Positions 26,191 through 34,502 of a DNA stretch of 64,000 bases are shown here, piece by piece. Below the pieces are notes generated by a model. That model was given only the letters and a program-made list of their open reading frames with translations. It was not told where the DNA came from and did not search any database. Position 1 is the stretch's first letter. The number at the start of each line of letters is the position of its first letter. The DNA comes from Larkinella bovis (lineage in GTDB: Bacteria > Bacteroidota > Bacteroidia > Cytophagales > Spirosomataceae), in assembly GCF_042655385.1 (NCBI RefSeq), contig NZ_JBHSMA010000005.1, positions 1-64,000 on the forward strand, read 5' to 3'. Position numbers and translations under genes: made by a program.

Positions 26191-28053
26191 TTAATAGCCC
26201 GGGTTTTGAACCAGTTTGTTGTTCCGGTTCATTTCATCCCGGTGGATTGGTAAGTAGTACTGTTTGTCGGCCCACGCCCGGTTTTCCTTGCCAGGGTCCC
26301 CTTCAATTACTTTGTACGTATAATCGTAGTTGGTGGGGTCATATTTATACAGGGTCACCGATTTACCCGGTTTCAGGGTTCCCGTAATGGAAATCCAGCC
26401 CACCTTGCGGCCCAGTGTCGTCGGAGCAATCATCCAGCGCCGGGCATCGTGGTAGCGGTGTTCTTCGAAGGCCAGTTCGATCCGGCGTTCGTTCCGGTAG
26501 CGTTCTTTCAGCGCAGCACCCGTTTCAGTCAGAGCCGGCATACCCGCCCGGAAGCGGATGCGGTTCAGCCACAGTTTGGCCTCGGCATCCTGGCCCAGTT
26601 CGATACAGGCTTCGGCGTAGTTCAGTGCGGCTTCCGTGTAGCGGAAGAACGGCCAGGGAATTTGCTGATAGGTGTTCTGATCGACGATAGCCGGGTTCGG
26701 ATCGATGAATTTCCGCATGTAATAGCCCGTGTAGCTACCGTTCCAGTCTTCGACCGTACTCTTGCGCGTATCCAGACCCGCAATGACGGTTTTGGCACCA
26801 CCCGCACCCGTGATCTCGTAGCTACCCGTCTGAATCTGGTTGGCGGGATCTTTGGCGGCTACGTCGGCCGTACGGGGTTTCCAGGGCGCACCGTCGTACA
26901 GAATGGACGCGTAGAAGCGCGGGTCGCGGTTGACGTAGGGAGAGGCTGCGTGGGCCGGGTTGGTCCAGCTGAATTTGGTGCCGTCCATCATTTCATAATC
27001 GTCGACCATCTGCGCAATCGGCGTATTACCGGCCCAGTTGTGATAGCCGTTCGGACCGTTAAACTGGCCCTGACGACCCCCGTCTTCCTGTTTTTCGTTG
27101 ATGAACGAACGCGAGAAGATCATATCCCGCTCACCACCATTGCGCGACATGGCAATGCTGTTGTAGTTGGTGGAACCTTCATCCTTCGTGACCGGCGCCG
27201 TCAGGTTAAACTGATACCCGTAGGCCGTCAGATCCAGCACCGCTTTGGCGGCATCCCGTGCTTTGGTCCAGCGTTCGGCCCGGGTTCCGGCCGTGTAGCC
27301 AAGTAATTCCGGTTTGGAGTAGGCGGCATGCACCGATGATTTGGTTTTCGCCGTAGCCGCATCGTACAGATCACTGGCTGCGTACAGCAGGATGCGGGAT
27401 TTGAGTGCCAGGGCAGCGGCTTCGTTGGCCCGGCCTCTCGCCATCGACACCCCCTTCAGCGCGGCAGCCGCGTCTTCGCAATCTTTCACGATGAAGTTAA
27501 TACATTCTTCCATCGTGTTGCGGGTGACCAGGTAATCGGCTTCACCCAGGTCGTACGGACGATCGACGATGGGAACGCCCCCGTAATACCGCACCAGCTG
27601 GTGGTAGTAGTAGGCCCGCAGGAACTTGGCTTCTCCGATCAAACGCTCTACGATTTTATTCGTATTCGGGAAGTTCGGTTTAGCCAAATTGGCAAGGGCC
27701 AGGTTGGCCGCCCGGATGCGCAGGTACATGTTGTTCCACTCGATCGTTTCGTTGATCCAACCCGGATCCGCGGGGTTCGAGCGCCCTTCCGTAATGGTGG
27801 TGATGTTCCGGCCGGGGTGCGTAAACTGGGTTTCGTCGGTCAGCGACGCAAGTTGCTGTTCGTTAAAACCGCCCTGGCCCAGACCCGCATAGATACCCGT
27901 TACAAAGGCTTCGGCCAAGGCCGCATCCGACCAGACGGCTGTACCAGAAACCTGGTCCAGTGGCTGGGTATTCACAAAATCGTCGTTACAACCGGTTACG
28001 GCGAAGGCCGACAGGGCAACGGCTAAACTTATGGTTTTAAATTTTCGTAGCAT
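26191..28053 (-). CDS. SusD/RagB-family nutrient-binding outer-membrane lipoprotein
   Basis: Surface lipoprotein that caps the SusC channel and binds its ligand. 620 residues, start ATG at 28053, lipobox FAVTGC. SusD features: NDDFVNTQPLD after the lipid site, TPR-like helices (YLRIRAANLALANL, RAYYYHQLVRYYGGVPIV), and the C-terminal RNERRIELAFEEHRYHDARRW. It sits 14 bases after susC. The ligand cannot be read from sequence and no glycosidase is adjacent, so a glycan substrate is not certain. Confidence 0.93.
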   Translation of the reverse strand: MLRKFKTISLAVALSAFAVTGCNDDFVNTQPLDQVSGTAVWSDAALAEAFVTGIYAGLGQGGFNEQQLASLTDETQFTHPGRNITTITEGRSNPADPGWINETIEWNNMYLRIRAANLALANLAKPNFPNTNKIVERLIGEAKFLRAYYYHQLVRYYGGVPIVDRPYDLGEADYLVTRNTMEECINFIVKDCEDAAAALKGVSMARGRANEAAALALKSRILLYAASDLYDAATAKTKSSVHAAYSKPELLGYTAGTRAERWTKARDAAKAVLDLTAYGYQFNLTAPVTKDEGSTNYNSIAMSRNGGERDMIFSRSFINEKQEDGGRQGQFNGPNGYHNWAGNTPIAQMVDDYEMMDGTKFSWTNPAHAASPYVNRDPRFYASILYDGAPWKPRTADVAAKDPANQIQTGSYEITGAGGAKTVIAGLDTRKSTVEDWNGSYTGYYMRKFIDPNPAIVDQNTYQQIPWPFFRYTEAALNYAEACIELGQDAEAKLWLNRIRFRAGMPALTETGAALKERYRNERRIELAFEEHRYHDARRWMIAPTTLGRKVGWISITGTLKPGKSVTLYKYDPTNYDYTYKVIEGDPGKENRAWADKQYYLPIHRDEMNRNNKLVQNPGY

Positions 28054-28066
28054 GTTGAAAGAAAAA

Positions 28067-31000
28067 TTAGAAACGAATCGACGCACCAAAGTTGATCACC
28101 CGAGCTTGCGGATAATATTGTCCCGTAGTACTTTCAACTTCCGGGTCAAACGAACCCAGTTTGTTGACCAGGGTAGCCAGGTTTAACGCATTAGCGTACA
28201 GCCGGAAGCTACTCATCCCAACTTTCCGAGTGACGGTTTCCGGAATGGTGTAACCGAGTTCGAGGTTTTTCAGGCGGATGTAATCGGCCGAACGCAGCCA
28301 GTAGGTGTTACCACCCGAGAAATACTGGTCGCTCCGGTTAGCAATCCGCGGGTGAACGCTGCTCGGATTTTCGACCGTCCAGCGATCCGTATAGATCTCT
28401 TTCAGGTAGTTTCCGATGTTTCCGGATTCACCGAGGCTGATGTACTGCTGAGCACCGGCTGATCCCTGGAACAGGATGGTCAGGTCGAAGTTCTTGTAGG
28501 CAGCCGTGATGTTCATACCGCCCTGGAACAGCGGCAGGTTGGTGCGTTTGTTCCGTACGCGGTCGTCGGGGGTGATTTTACCGTCGCCGTTGTAATCCTT
28601 GTACTTCATGTCACCCGGGCGCAGCGTTTTCACGATCGCGGAATAGTCCAGGGTGTTGGCATCAATCTCGGCCTGATCCTTGAACACGCCATCATATTGA
28701 TAAGCAATGTACGAGTTGATCGGCATCCCCGTCGTCCGTTGCCAGGCCGGTGCCCCAGGTGCTTCATCCCAGAAGATGATTTTGTTCTGAGCATACCCAC
28801 CGTTTACGCTGACCGTAAACTTCAGATCCTGTACCTGACCGTTGTAACCAATTTGACCGTCGAAACCGCTGTTGCGAACTTTTCCGATGTTTTCCGGCGG
28901 CAGTACCAGACCGGTCGTCCGCGGAATCGATGCGTTCCGGGGATACAGAATCGAGGTCCGCAGGTTGTTGAAGTAATCGAACTCAAAGTTGACTTTTCCG
29001 TTGAACAACTGACCTTCCAGACCAATGTTGGCGTTGTTGGCTACCTCCCACGTAATGGTCGGGTTCGGAATCCGGGCTTCGGTCAGGGTTTTAGCCTGCG
29101 AGTTATTGATAATGTACGTGTTGAAACCGTAGGTGGCCAGATATTGATAGGTCGCTAAATTAGTTGTCCCCGGCAGGTAGATCTGGTCGTTTCCTAACTG
29201 ACCCCACGAACCGCGCAGTTTCAGATAATTGATGGCCGGAATCGAGCTTTTTAGGAAGTTTTCTTCCGAAATTACCCAGCCCGCCAGGAAGCCCGGGAAG
29301 AAACCGTACCGGGTGGCTTCCGGGAAGATGTCGGAACCATCGTACCGCCACAGGAATTCTGCCAGGTATTTCTCCTTGTAGTTGTAGGCAACCCGGCCGA
29401 AGTAGTTAATCCGGGCGCGTTCGTAGGCACCCCCGTTGTTGTTTTTCTCCAGGTCACCACCGGCAAATAGCTGGTCGATGGCCGGGGAGATGAAGTACCG
29501 ACGGAAGGCTTCGAAGTTATCACCCGTAATCGTTTCGCGGTTTACCCCGGCCAGTACCGTCAGGCCGTGGTCTTCCCCAAACTTCCGCTCGTAATTCGCG
29601 ATTCCACCGAGCAGGATGTTCAACTGGTTTTCGTTGTAGAGGTTCAACCGCGGTTCGGCCGGTCCCCGCCGGCTGGCGATCAGGTTCGGGTTCCCGTTGG
29701 CATCCACACCGGTTCCGCGCTCGTACAAGGTCCAGGGAGTCTGCCACAACCGGCGGCCCCGAATCCGTTTATCGATGGCGGCCGTACCCGTAAATTTCAG
29801 CCCTTCAATCCCCGGAATTTTGATATCCAACTGGCCGTTGGTCTGGAAATAATCCTGTTTGTCTTTGTCGTAACCCGTATCGTTGGTTGTGATGACCACC
29901 GGGTTTTCGCCGTTTTCGATATCCGGACCGGGACGGCCATCGGGCCAGAAGGCTGGCTGGTTGGGCTTCCCGCGCATCTGCATCCGGAAGATGGCACCCG
30001 CACCGCGGGTTGGGTAAAACCGGAATTCTTCCCGGCCCAGCAAACCCACCGCTAGATGGATGTATTTGTTGATGTTGGCGTCGAGGTTGACACGCAGGTC
30101 ATACTGCTTGTAACCCGTTGCCGAGCGCTTGTAGTAGGCATCCTGGTTCTGGTAGCCCAGCGAGGCCAAGTACTTGAAATCTTCCGTTCCCCCCGTAACC
30201 TGCAGGTTGTGCTGCTGTTGCGGAGACCAGGTTTTCAGGGTAGACTTATACCAGTCAGTGTTCGGGTGACCCCAGGGGTCCGAGCCGTCGTTATACTTGG
30301 TAATATCGTCCGGTGAATACGGCGCCGTCCGAACCGTTCCGTCGGGACGGGTGTATTTACCCGTTGCCGTGTAGGCCTGTGTTGCGGCCGCCCATTCCGA
30401 AACCGGAAGTTCGTATACGTTCAGGTCATTCAGCATCTTGGCGTACTCAGCGGCATTCGCCAGTTTGGGAACAACCGTCGGCTGCGAAAAGCCCTGGTTG
30501 AATGAGTACGACAATTGCGGTTTGCCGCTTTTACCCCGTTTGGTCGTGATCAGGATAACCCCGTTGGCCGCCCGCGAACCGTAAATGGCCGCCGACGCAT
30601 CTTTCAAAACCGAGATGTTTTCGATATCGGCCGGGTTGATCCGCTCCAGACCGCCGGAACGAGCCGGAACGCCATCGACAACGATCAGGGCGCTGTTGTT
30701 TCCCAGGGTGTTTGTGCCCCGAATCCGGATGGCCGAACCGTCATAACCGGGTTCTCCACTCCGGTTAACGGCGACTACACCCGGCAGCCGCCCCGCGATG
30801 GAGTTCGACAGGTTCGTCGTGGGCGATTTGATCAGGTCCGTTCCTTTCACGGAAACAACCGAACCGGTTACAGTTTCTTTCTTTTGCACCCCATAACCCA
30901 CAACCACGACTTCGTTCAACTGGCTGATATCATCGAGCAGCTTGATGTCGATGGAGGAACGACTTCCAACTACTGTTTCCTGGGTGACGTAACCAATGAA

Positions 31001-31246
31001 TGAAAAGACCAGCGTGGAGTTCCGGCTGGGAACATTAAGCGAGTAGGTACCATCGGACGCCGTCGTAGTCCCCTGCGTGGTTCCTTTGACGACAATGCTA
31101 ACGCCGGGCAGCGCTTCAGCCTGGGTACTGGTCACCTTCCCCTTAATGGTAATTTGGGCCAGAACCGTATTCAGGCTGAGAAGCAATAGAGAAAGTACTA
31201 ATAGATACCTGGTTTTGGGAGGTACCTGATGAGTAGACTTTTTCAT
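28067..31246 (-). CDS. SusC/RagA-family TonB-dependent outer-membrane transporter
   Basis: Outer-membrane channel that imports oligomers with SusD, driven by TonB. 1059 residues: signal peptide ending NTVLA, a carboxypeptidase-regulatory-like domain (GKVTSTQAEALPGVSIVVKG, about residues 34-115), a plug domain with VLKDASAAIYGSRAANGVI, and a long beta-barrel ending in aromatic-terminated ARVINFGASIRF. Normal length for SusC. First gene of the SusC-SusD operon, preceded by about 780 non-coding bases. No anti-sigma/ECF pair or hybrid two-component regulator is adjacent. Confidence 0.94.
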   Translation of the reverse strand: MKKSTHQVPPKTRYLLVLSLLLLSLNTVLAQITIKGKVTSTQAEALPGVSIVVKGTTQGTTTASDGTYSLNVPSRNSTLVFSFIGYVTQETVVGSRSSIDIKLLDDISQLNEVVVVGYGVQKKETVTGSVVSVKGTDLIKSPTTNLSNSIAGRLPGVVAVNRSGEPGYDGSAIRIRGTNTLGNNSALIVVDGVPARSGGLERINPADIENISVLKDASAAIYGSRAANGVILITTKRGKSGKPQLSYSFNQGFSQPTVVPKLANAAEYAKMLNDLNVYELPVSEWAAATQAYTATGKYTRPDGTVRTAPYSPDDITKYNDGSDPWGHPNTDWYKSTLKTWSPQQQHNLQVTGGTEDFKYLASLGYQNQDAYYKRSATGYKQYDLRVNLDANINKYIHLAVGLLGREEFRFYPTRGAGAIFRMQMRGKPNQPAFWPDGRPGPDIENGENPVVITTNDTGYDKDKQDYFQTNGQLDIKIPGIEGLKFTGTAAIDKRIRGRRLWQTPWTLYERGTGVDANGNPNLIASRRGPAEPRLNLYNENQLNILLGGIANYERKFGEDHGLTVLAGVNRETITGDNFEAFRRYFISPAIDQLFAGGDLEKNNNGGAYERARINYFGRVAYNYKEKYLAEFLWRYDGSDIFPEATRYGFFPGFLAGWVISEENFLKSSIPAINYLKLRGSWGQLGNDQIYLPGTTNLATYQYLATYGFNTYIINNSQAKTLTEARIPNPTITWEVANNANIGLEGQLFNGKVNFEFDYFNNLRTSILYPRNASIPRTTGLVLPPENIGKVRNSGFDGQIGYNGQVQDLKFTVSVNGGYAQNKIIFWDEAPGAPAWQRTTGMPINSYIAYQYDGVFKDQAEIDANTLDYSAIVKTLRPGDMKYKDYNGDGKITPDDRVRNKRTNLPLFQGGMNITAAYKNFDLTILFQGSAGAQQYISLGESGNIGNYLKEIYTDRWTVENPSSVHPRIANRSDQYFSGGNTYWLRSADYIRLKNLELGYTIPETVTRKVGMSSFRLYANALNLATLVNKLGSFDPEVESTTGQYYPQARVINFGASIRF

Positions 31247-31517
31247 AACAGATAAGAAGGATTGGTTTAATTAGGAATTAGAAAAGTACAACTGGTAATC
31301 AGGCAATACGCTTTCTGAATCAGAGAAGTGTAGTGATGAAAAGTGGGTACGTGTCAACGCAATTCCGGTTTTGTACCAAAACCGGAACAAGAATTCAAAA
31401 ACGAAGAGGGAACAACTAATGCAGGGAAGAAACTCGAACGCTTAACGTAGATTTCAATCATAATAAAAATTAATAGAGATGGTTTAATGACAAATTGCAA
31501 ACTGCAAAAGGAAACGT

Positions 31518-31535
31518 ATTTCGTCCAGACGAAAT
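31518..31535. promoter_or_regulatory. Candidate operator palindrome upstream of susC
   Basis: ATTTCGTC-CA-GACGAAAT, a perfect 8+8 inverted repeat with a two-base centre, about 270 bases before the susC start. Compact symmetric sites like this suit dimeric regulators, but position relative to the unknown transcription start cannot be judged. Confidence 0.35.
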
Positions 31536-31987
31536 CAGCCGTTAAAAGCTATCCGTGAGAAACAGTACCATGTCGTTTTCATCGAATTGGGCCAGACCCG
31601 GTAACGGTTGCCTGCTCTGCAAGCATTCCAGGGTTCAAAGGACCGGGTTACTAATTCGAAAAATTATATTTCTTATTTGCTCGCTTCCACAATTGTAACG
31701 TTAAATTAATAATAGAATATTAATTATTAAAATATTAAAACAATAATAGTTAAAAAGCAGTTAAAACCGGTTAAAAAGAAGTCACTTCTGCGCTATTTTA
31801 GTTACCTCGATTCGACCTTCTTTTCGGTCGTTAATCCGTCAGGTGGCTACGTATCCTTGTCGTCCCGGCAGCGGCATTCGGATGTTCTTCCCCAGCATTT
31901 TTTTGATTGTCCCGTAAAACCGGGCCATTCGGTACGGGCTTAACGTTTATTAACAGTTTGAAGGACAATCGTTGCGGGAATGGCCAG

Positions 31988-31995
31988 TACCTTTG
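31988..31995 (+). promoter_or_regulatory. Candidate -7 box (TACCTTTG) of the first permease
   Basis: An exact TAnnTTTG match ending 31 bases before the ATG at 32027. A nearly identical TACCTTGG precedes the permease at 41886 at a similar distance, which supports a promoter reading. No well-spaced -33 box is evident. Confidence 0.42.
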
Positions 31996-32026
31996 GCGTA
32001 CCTCAACCCTCTGGCAATCCTGAACC

Positions 32027-34429
32027 ATGGTGCAGAACTACTTCAAAATCGCCTGGCGGAATTTGACCTCCAACCGGAGTTATACCTTGCTCAACATCCT
32101 GGGTTTGTCGGTCGGGCTGGCGGGCGGGGTACTGCTGTTTTTGTTTATTCGCTACCACCTGCGTACGGATCGGCACCACACCCGGTTTGACCGGATTTTC
32201 CGGGTCGTAACGGATTTGCACCTCGACGATGGCTCGGTTGAATATTATCCCGAAGCCCCGCTTCCGATGGCCCAGGTGTTGCGGAGCGAATATCCGCAGG
32301 TCGAGCAGGCGGCTTTCCTGATCATGAATCGCGCCTTGCTCGTCAGCTACCGGAAACCGGGCGAAACCGTCCTGACCCGTTTTCAGGAACACACGGGCAC
32401 CGGTCTGACCGAACCGGCCTATTTTGAGATAATGGACTACCACTGGTTACGGGGCAGTCCGACAACCGCCCTGCGCGACCCGAATTCGGTGGTGCTGACC
32501 GAGGCCTGGGCGAAAAAATACTTTGGTGACGCCGACCCGATCGGGCAAATGCTGCAGCTGAATCATACCGTCAATGCGAAAGTGACGGGTGTGCTGGCCG
32601 ATCCGCCCCGGACAACCGACGTGGACCTGCAACTGTTCATTTCCCTGGCAACCCTCAAGGAACTGGACCCCAACTACGATCAAACAAGCTGGTATCAACT
32701 CAACAGCAATTACCGGCTTTTCTGCACGCTGAAAAAGCCGGAATCGGTCGCTACCCTGGAAGCCGCCATGCCCGCTTTGACCAGGAAGCAGTTTGGCAAG
32801 GACGCCCGCTATTTTCGGTTTCATTTTCAACCGCTTCAGAATGTGCATTTCGACATCCGGCGCGTGGCGACGGGGGCCACGGCGATTCGTCCGTCGCTGC
32901 TCTGGTCGCTGGGATTCGTCGGGTTATTTCTGGTGCTGACGGCCTGCATCAATTTCGTTAATCTGGCCACGGCACAGGCCCTGCGACGCAGCAAGGAAGT
33001 GGGCATTCGGAAAACCCTGGGCAGTACGCGGGCGCAACTGATCCGTCAATTTCTGCTCGAAACGGCACTGATTGTGCTGGCGGCTACGACGTTCGCGCTG
33101 CTGCTGGCGGTTTTGATGGTACCGGTCTTTAACCGGTGGGTTGGCCTGCCGTTATCGCTGCATCTCGACGGCCTGACCTTCGGTTTTATCCTCCTGCTGA
33201 TCGTCATTGTAATTGGCCTTGCGGGGGGCTATCCGGCTGCGGTTTTGTCGGGTTTTAGTCCGTGGGTGGCCCTGAAAGGCCGGTTTTCCGGCCGGAAGTC
33301 GGGCCGTTACAGGGTCCGGCAGTCGCTGGTGGTGGCGCAGTTTGTGGTTTGTCAGGCGCTGGTCATCGGTTCGCTGGTGGTGGCCATGCAGGTTCGTTAC
33401 CTGCAACATGCCGATCTGGGGCTTGATAAAGAAAACGTCGTGGTGGTGCCGCTGCCCAGACCCGATAAATCCCTGCGGGAAACGTTAAAAAACAACCTGT
33501 TGCAATATCCCGAAATCACAACCGTTAGTGCCAGCTACCGGCCCCCCTCGGCGCAGATGATGAACGGCGGCTCGTTTAAGTTTGAGAGTGATGACTGGGC
33601 CCATTTTCCGATTCGGGAGCGACTGGCCGATGCCGATTACCTGAAAACCTACGGACTCCAGCTCGTGGCCGGGCGCAACATTTCGGAGAGTGACACGATC
33701 CGGGAGTACCTGGTCAACGAAGCGTTTCTGCGCAAAATGAATATTCGGGACCCACAACAGGTGCTGGGCCGCCGGATGCAGTACCACCTGTCGCCGGTTT
33801 TGTTACCCATTGTCGGCGTTGTCAAAGACTTTCACCAGCGTTCCCTGCACGACGAGATTGGCCCTTGCCTGATTACCAGTTATGCCAGTCAGTACAAAAC
33901 CGCGGGTATCCGGATTGCTGGCCATAATCCTTCGCAAACCGTTCAGCGCATCCGGGCGGCCTGGGAAAAAATCTACCCGGATGAGGTATTTGAATATGAA
34001 TTTCTGGATGATCAACTGGCCCGGTTTTACGAAACCGAAAACCTGCTTTTCCGGTTGGTCAACGCGTTTGCCGGGATTGCCATGCTGATTTGCGCCCTCG
34101 GTTTATACGGTCTGGTGTCGCTGGTGGTCGTTCAGCGGACGAAAGAAATCGGCGTCCGGAAGGTACTGGGCGCTTCGGTGGCCAGCATTGTGATGCTGCT
34201 TTCGAAAGATTTTCTCAAAGTAGTCCTGATTGCGCTGGTGATCGCTTCGCCGATTGCCGGTTATGTCATGAATCAATGGTTGCAGGATTTTGCCTACAAG
34301 ATCCAGCTTGCGTGGTGGATGTTTGCCCTGGCTGGCGGGCTGGCGGTGCTGGTGGCGCTGCTGACAGTTTCGTTCCAAAGCCTCAAAGCCGCCCTCACAA
34401 ACCCGGTTACCTCACTTCGTTCGGAATGA
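32027..34429 (+). CDS. Two-module FtsX/MacB-type ABC permease, array member 1
   Basis: 800-residue inner-membrane protein with two tandem modules: TM1 (about 18-42), a large MacB-like periplasmic domain, three TM helices with the FtsX motif SKEVGIRKTLGS (322-333), then TM5 (about 433-455), a second periplasmic domain, and three final helices with TKEIGVRKVLGAS (705-717). The last 96 residues, from this motif to NPVTSLRSE, keep the same length in the other array members compared. It belongs to the subgroup with ACINFVNLATAQA before motif 1 (also members 6, 7 and 8). MacB-type transporters are mechanotransmission exporters that need an ABC ATPase, and none is encoded nearby. Substrate unknown. 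Confidence 0.88.
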   Translation: MVQNYFKIAWRNLTSNRSYTLLNILGLSVGLAGGVLLFLFIRYHLRTDRHHTRFDRIFRVVTDLHLDDGSVEYYPEAPLPMAQVLRSEYPQVEQAAFLIMNRALLVSYRKPGETVLTRFQEHTGTGLTEPAYFEIMDYHWLRGSPTTALRDPNSVVLTEAWAKKYFGDADPIGQMLQLNHTVNAKVTGVLADPPRTTDVDLQLFISLATLKELDPNYDQTSWYQLNSNYRLFCTLKKPESVATLEAAMPALTRKQFGKDARYFRFHFQPLQNVHFDIRRVATGATAIRPSLLWSLGFVGLFLVLTACINFVNLATAQALRRSKEVGIRKTLGSTRAQLIRQFLLETALIVLAATTFALLLAVLMVPVFNRWVGLPLSLHLDGLTFGFILLLIVIVIGLAGGYPAAVLSGFSPWVALKGRFSGRKSGRYRVRQSLVVAQFVVCQALVIGSLVVAMQVRYLQHADLGLDKENVVVVPLPRPDKSLRETLKNNLLQYPEITTVSASYRPPSAQMMNGGSFKFESDDWAHFPIRERLADADYLKTYGLQLVAGRNISESDTIREYLVNEAFLRKMNIRDPQQVLGRRMQYHLSPVLLPIVGVVKDFHQRSLHDEIGPCLITSYASQYKTAGIRIAGHNPSQTVQRIRAAWEKIYPDEVFEYEFLDDQLARFYETENLLFRLVNAFAGIAMLICALGLYGLVSLVVVQRTKEIGVRKVLGASVASIVMLLSKDFLKVVLIALVIASPIAGYVMNQWLQDFAYKIQLAWWMFALAGGLAVLVALLTVSFQSLKAALTNPVTSLRSE

Positions 34430-34502
34430 TGAATGATGAGTTAAGAGTTAAGAGTTGGCTGACGCATTAACTTATAACTCATAACTCTTAACTCATTGAA
34501 AG
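34424..34502. repeat. Heptamer-armed palindrome, copy 3
   Basis: Starts inside the last codons of permease 1: its first unit GAATGAT contains the Glu codon and the TGA stop. Left units continue to GAGTTGG (34452-34458), then core CTGACGC (34459-34465), two bases, and four right units of the TAACTCA type (34468-34495). Seven bases then lead to the next ATG at 34503. Confidence 0.88.

Larger units (their letters stand above)
31247..32026. other. Long intergenic region between susC and the permease array
   Basis: 780 bases without a supportable gene, between divergent susC and the first permease. The part from about 31660 to 31800 is AT-rich. Seen: an 18-base palindrome at 31518-31535 and a -7-like box at 31988-31995, both annotated separately. 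A GGTTCAAAGG near 31633 resembles a tRNA T-loop, but no tRNA folds around it. Confidence 0.6.

Noticed and set aside
31600..31660. GGTTCAAAGG resembling a tRNA T-loop
   Set aside because: The flanking bases do not form a T-stem, and no acceptor, D or anticodon arms can be folded around it.
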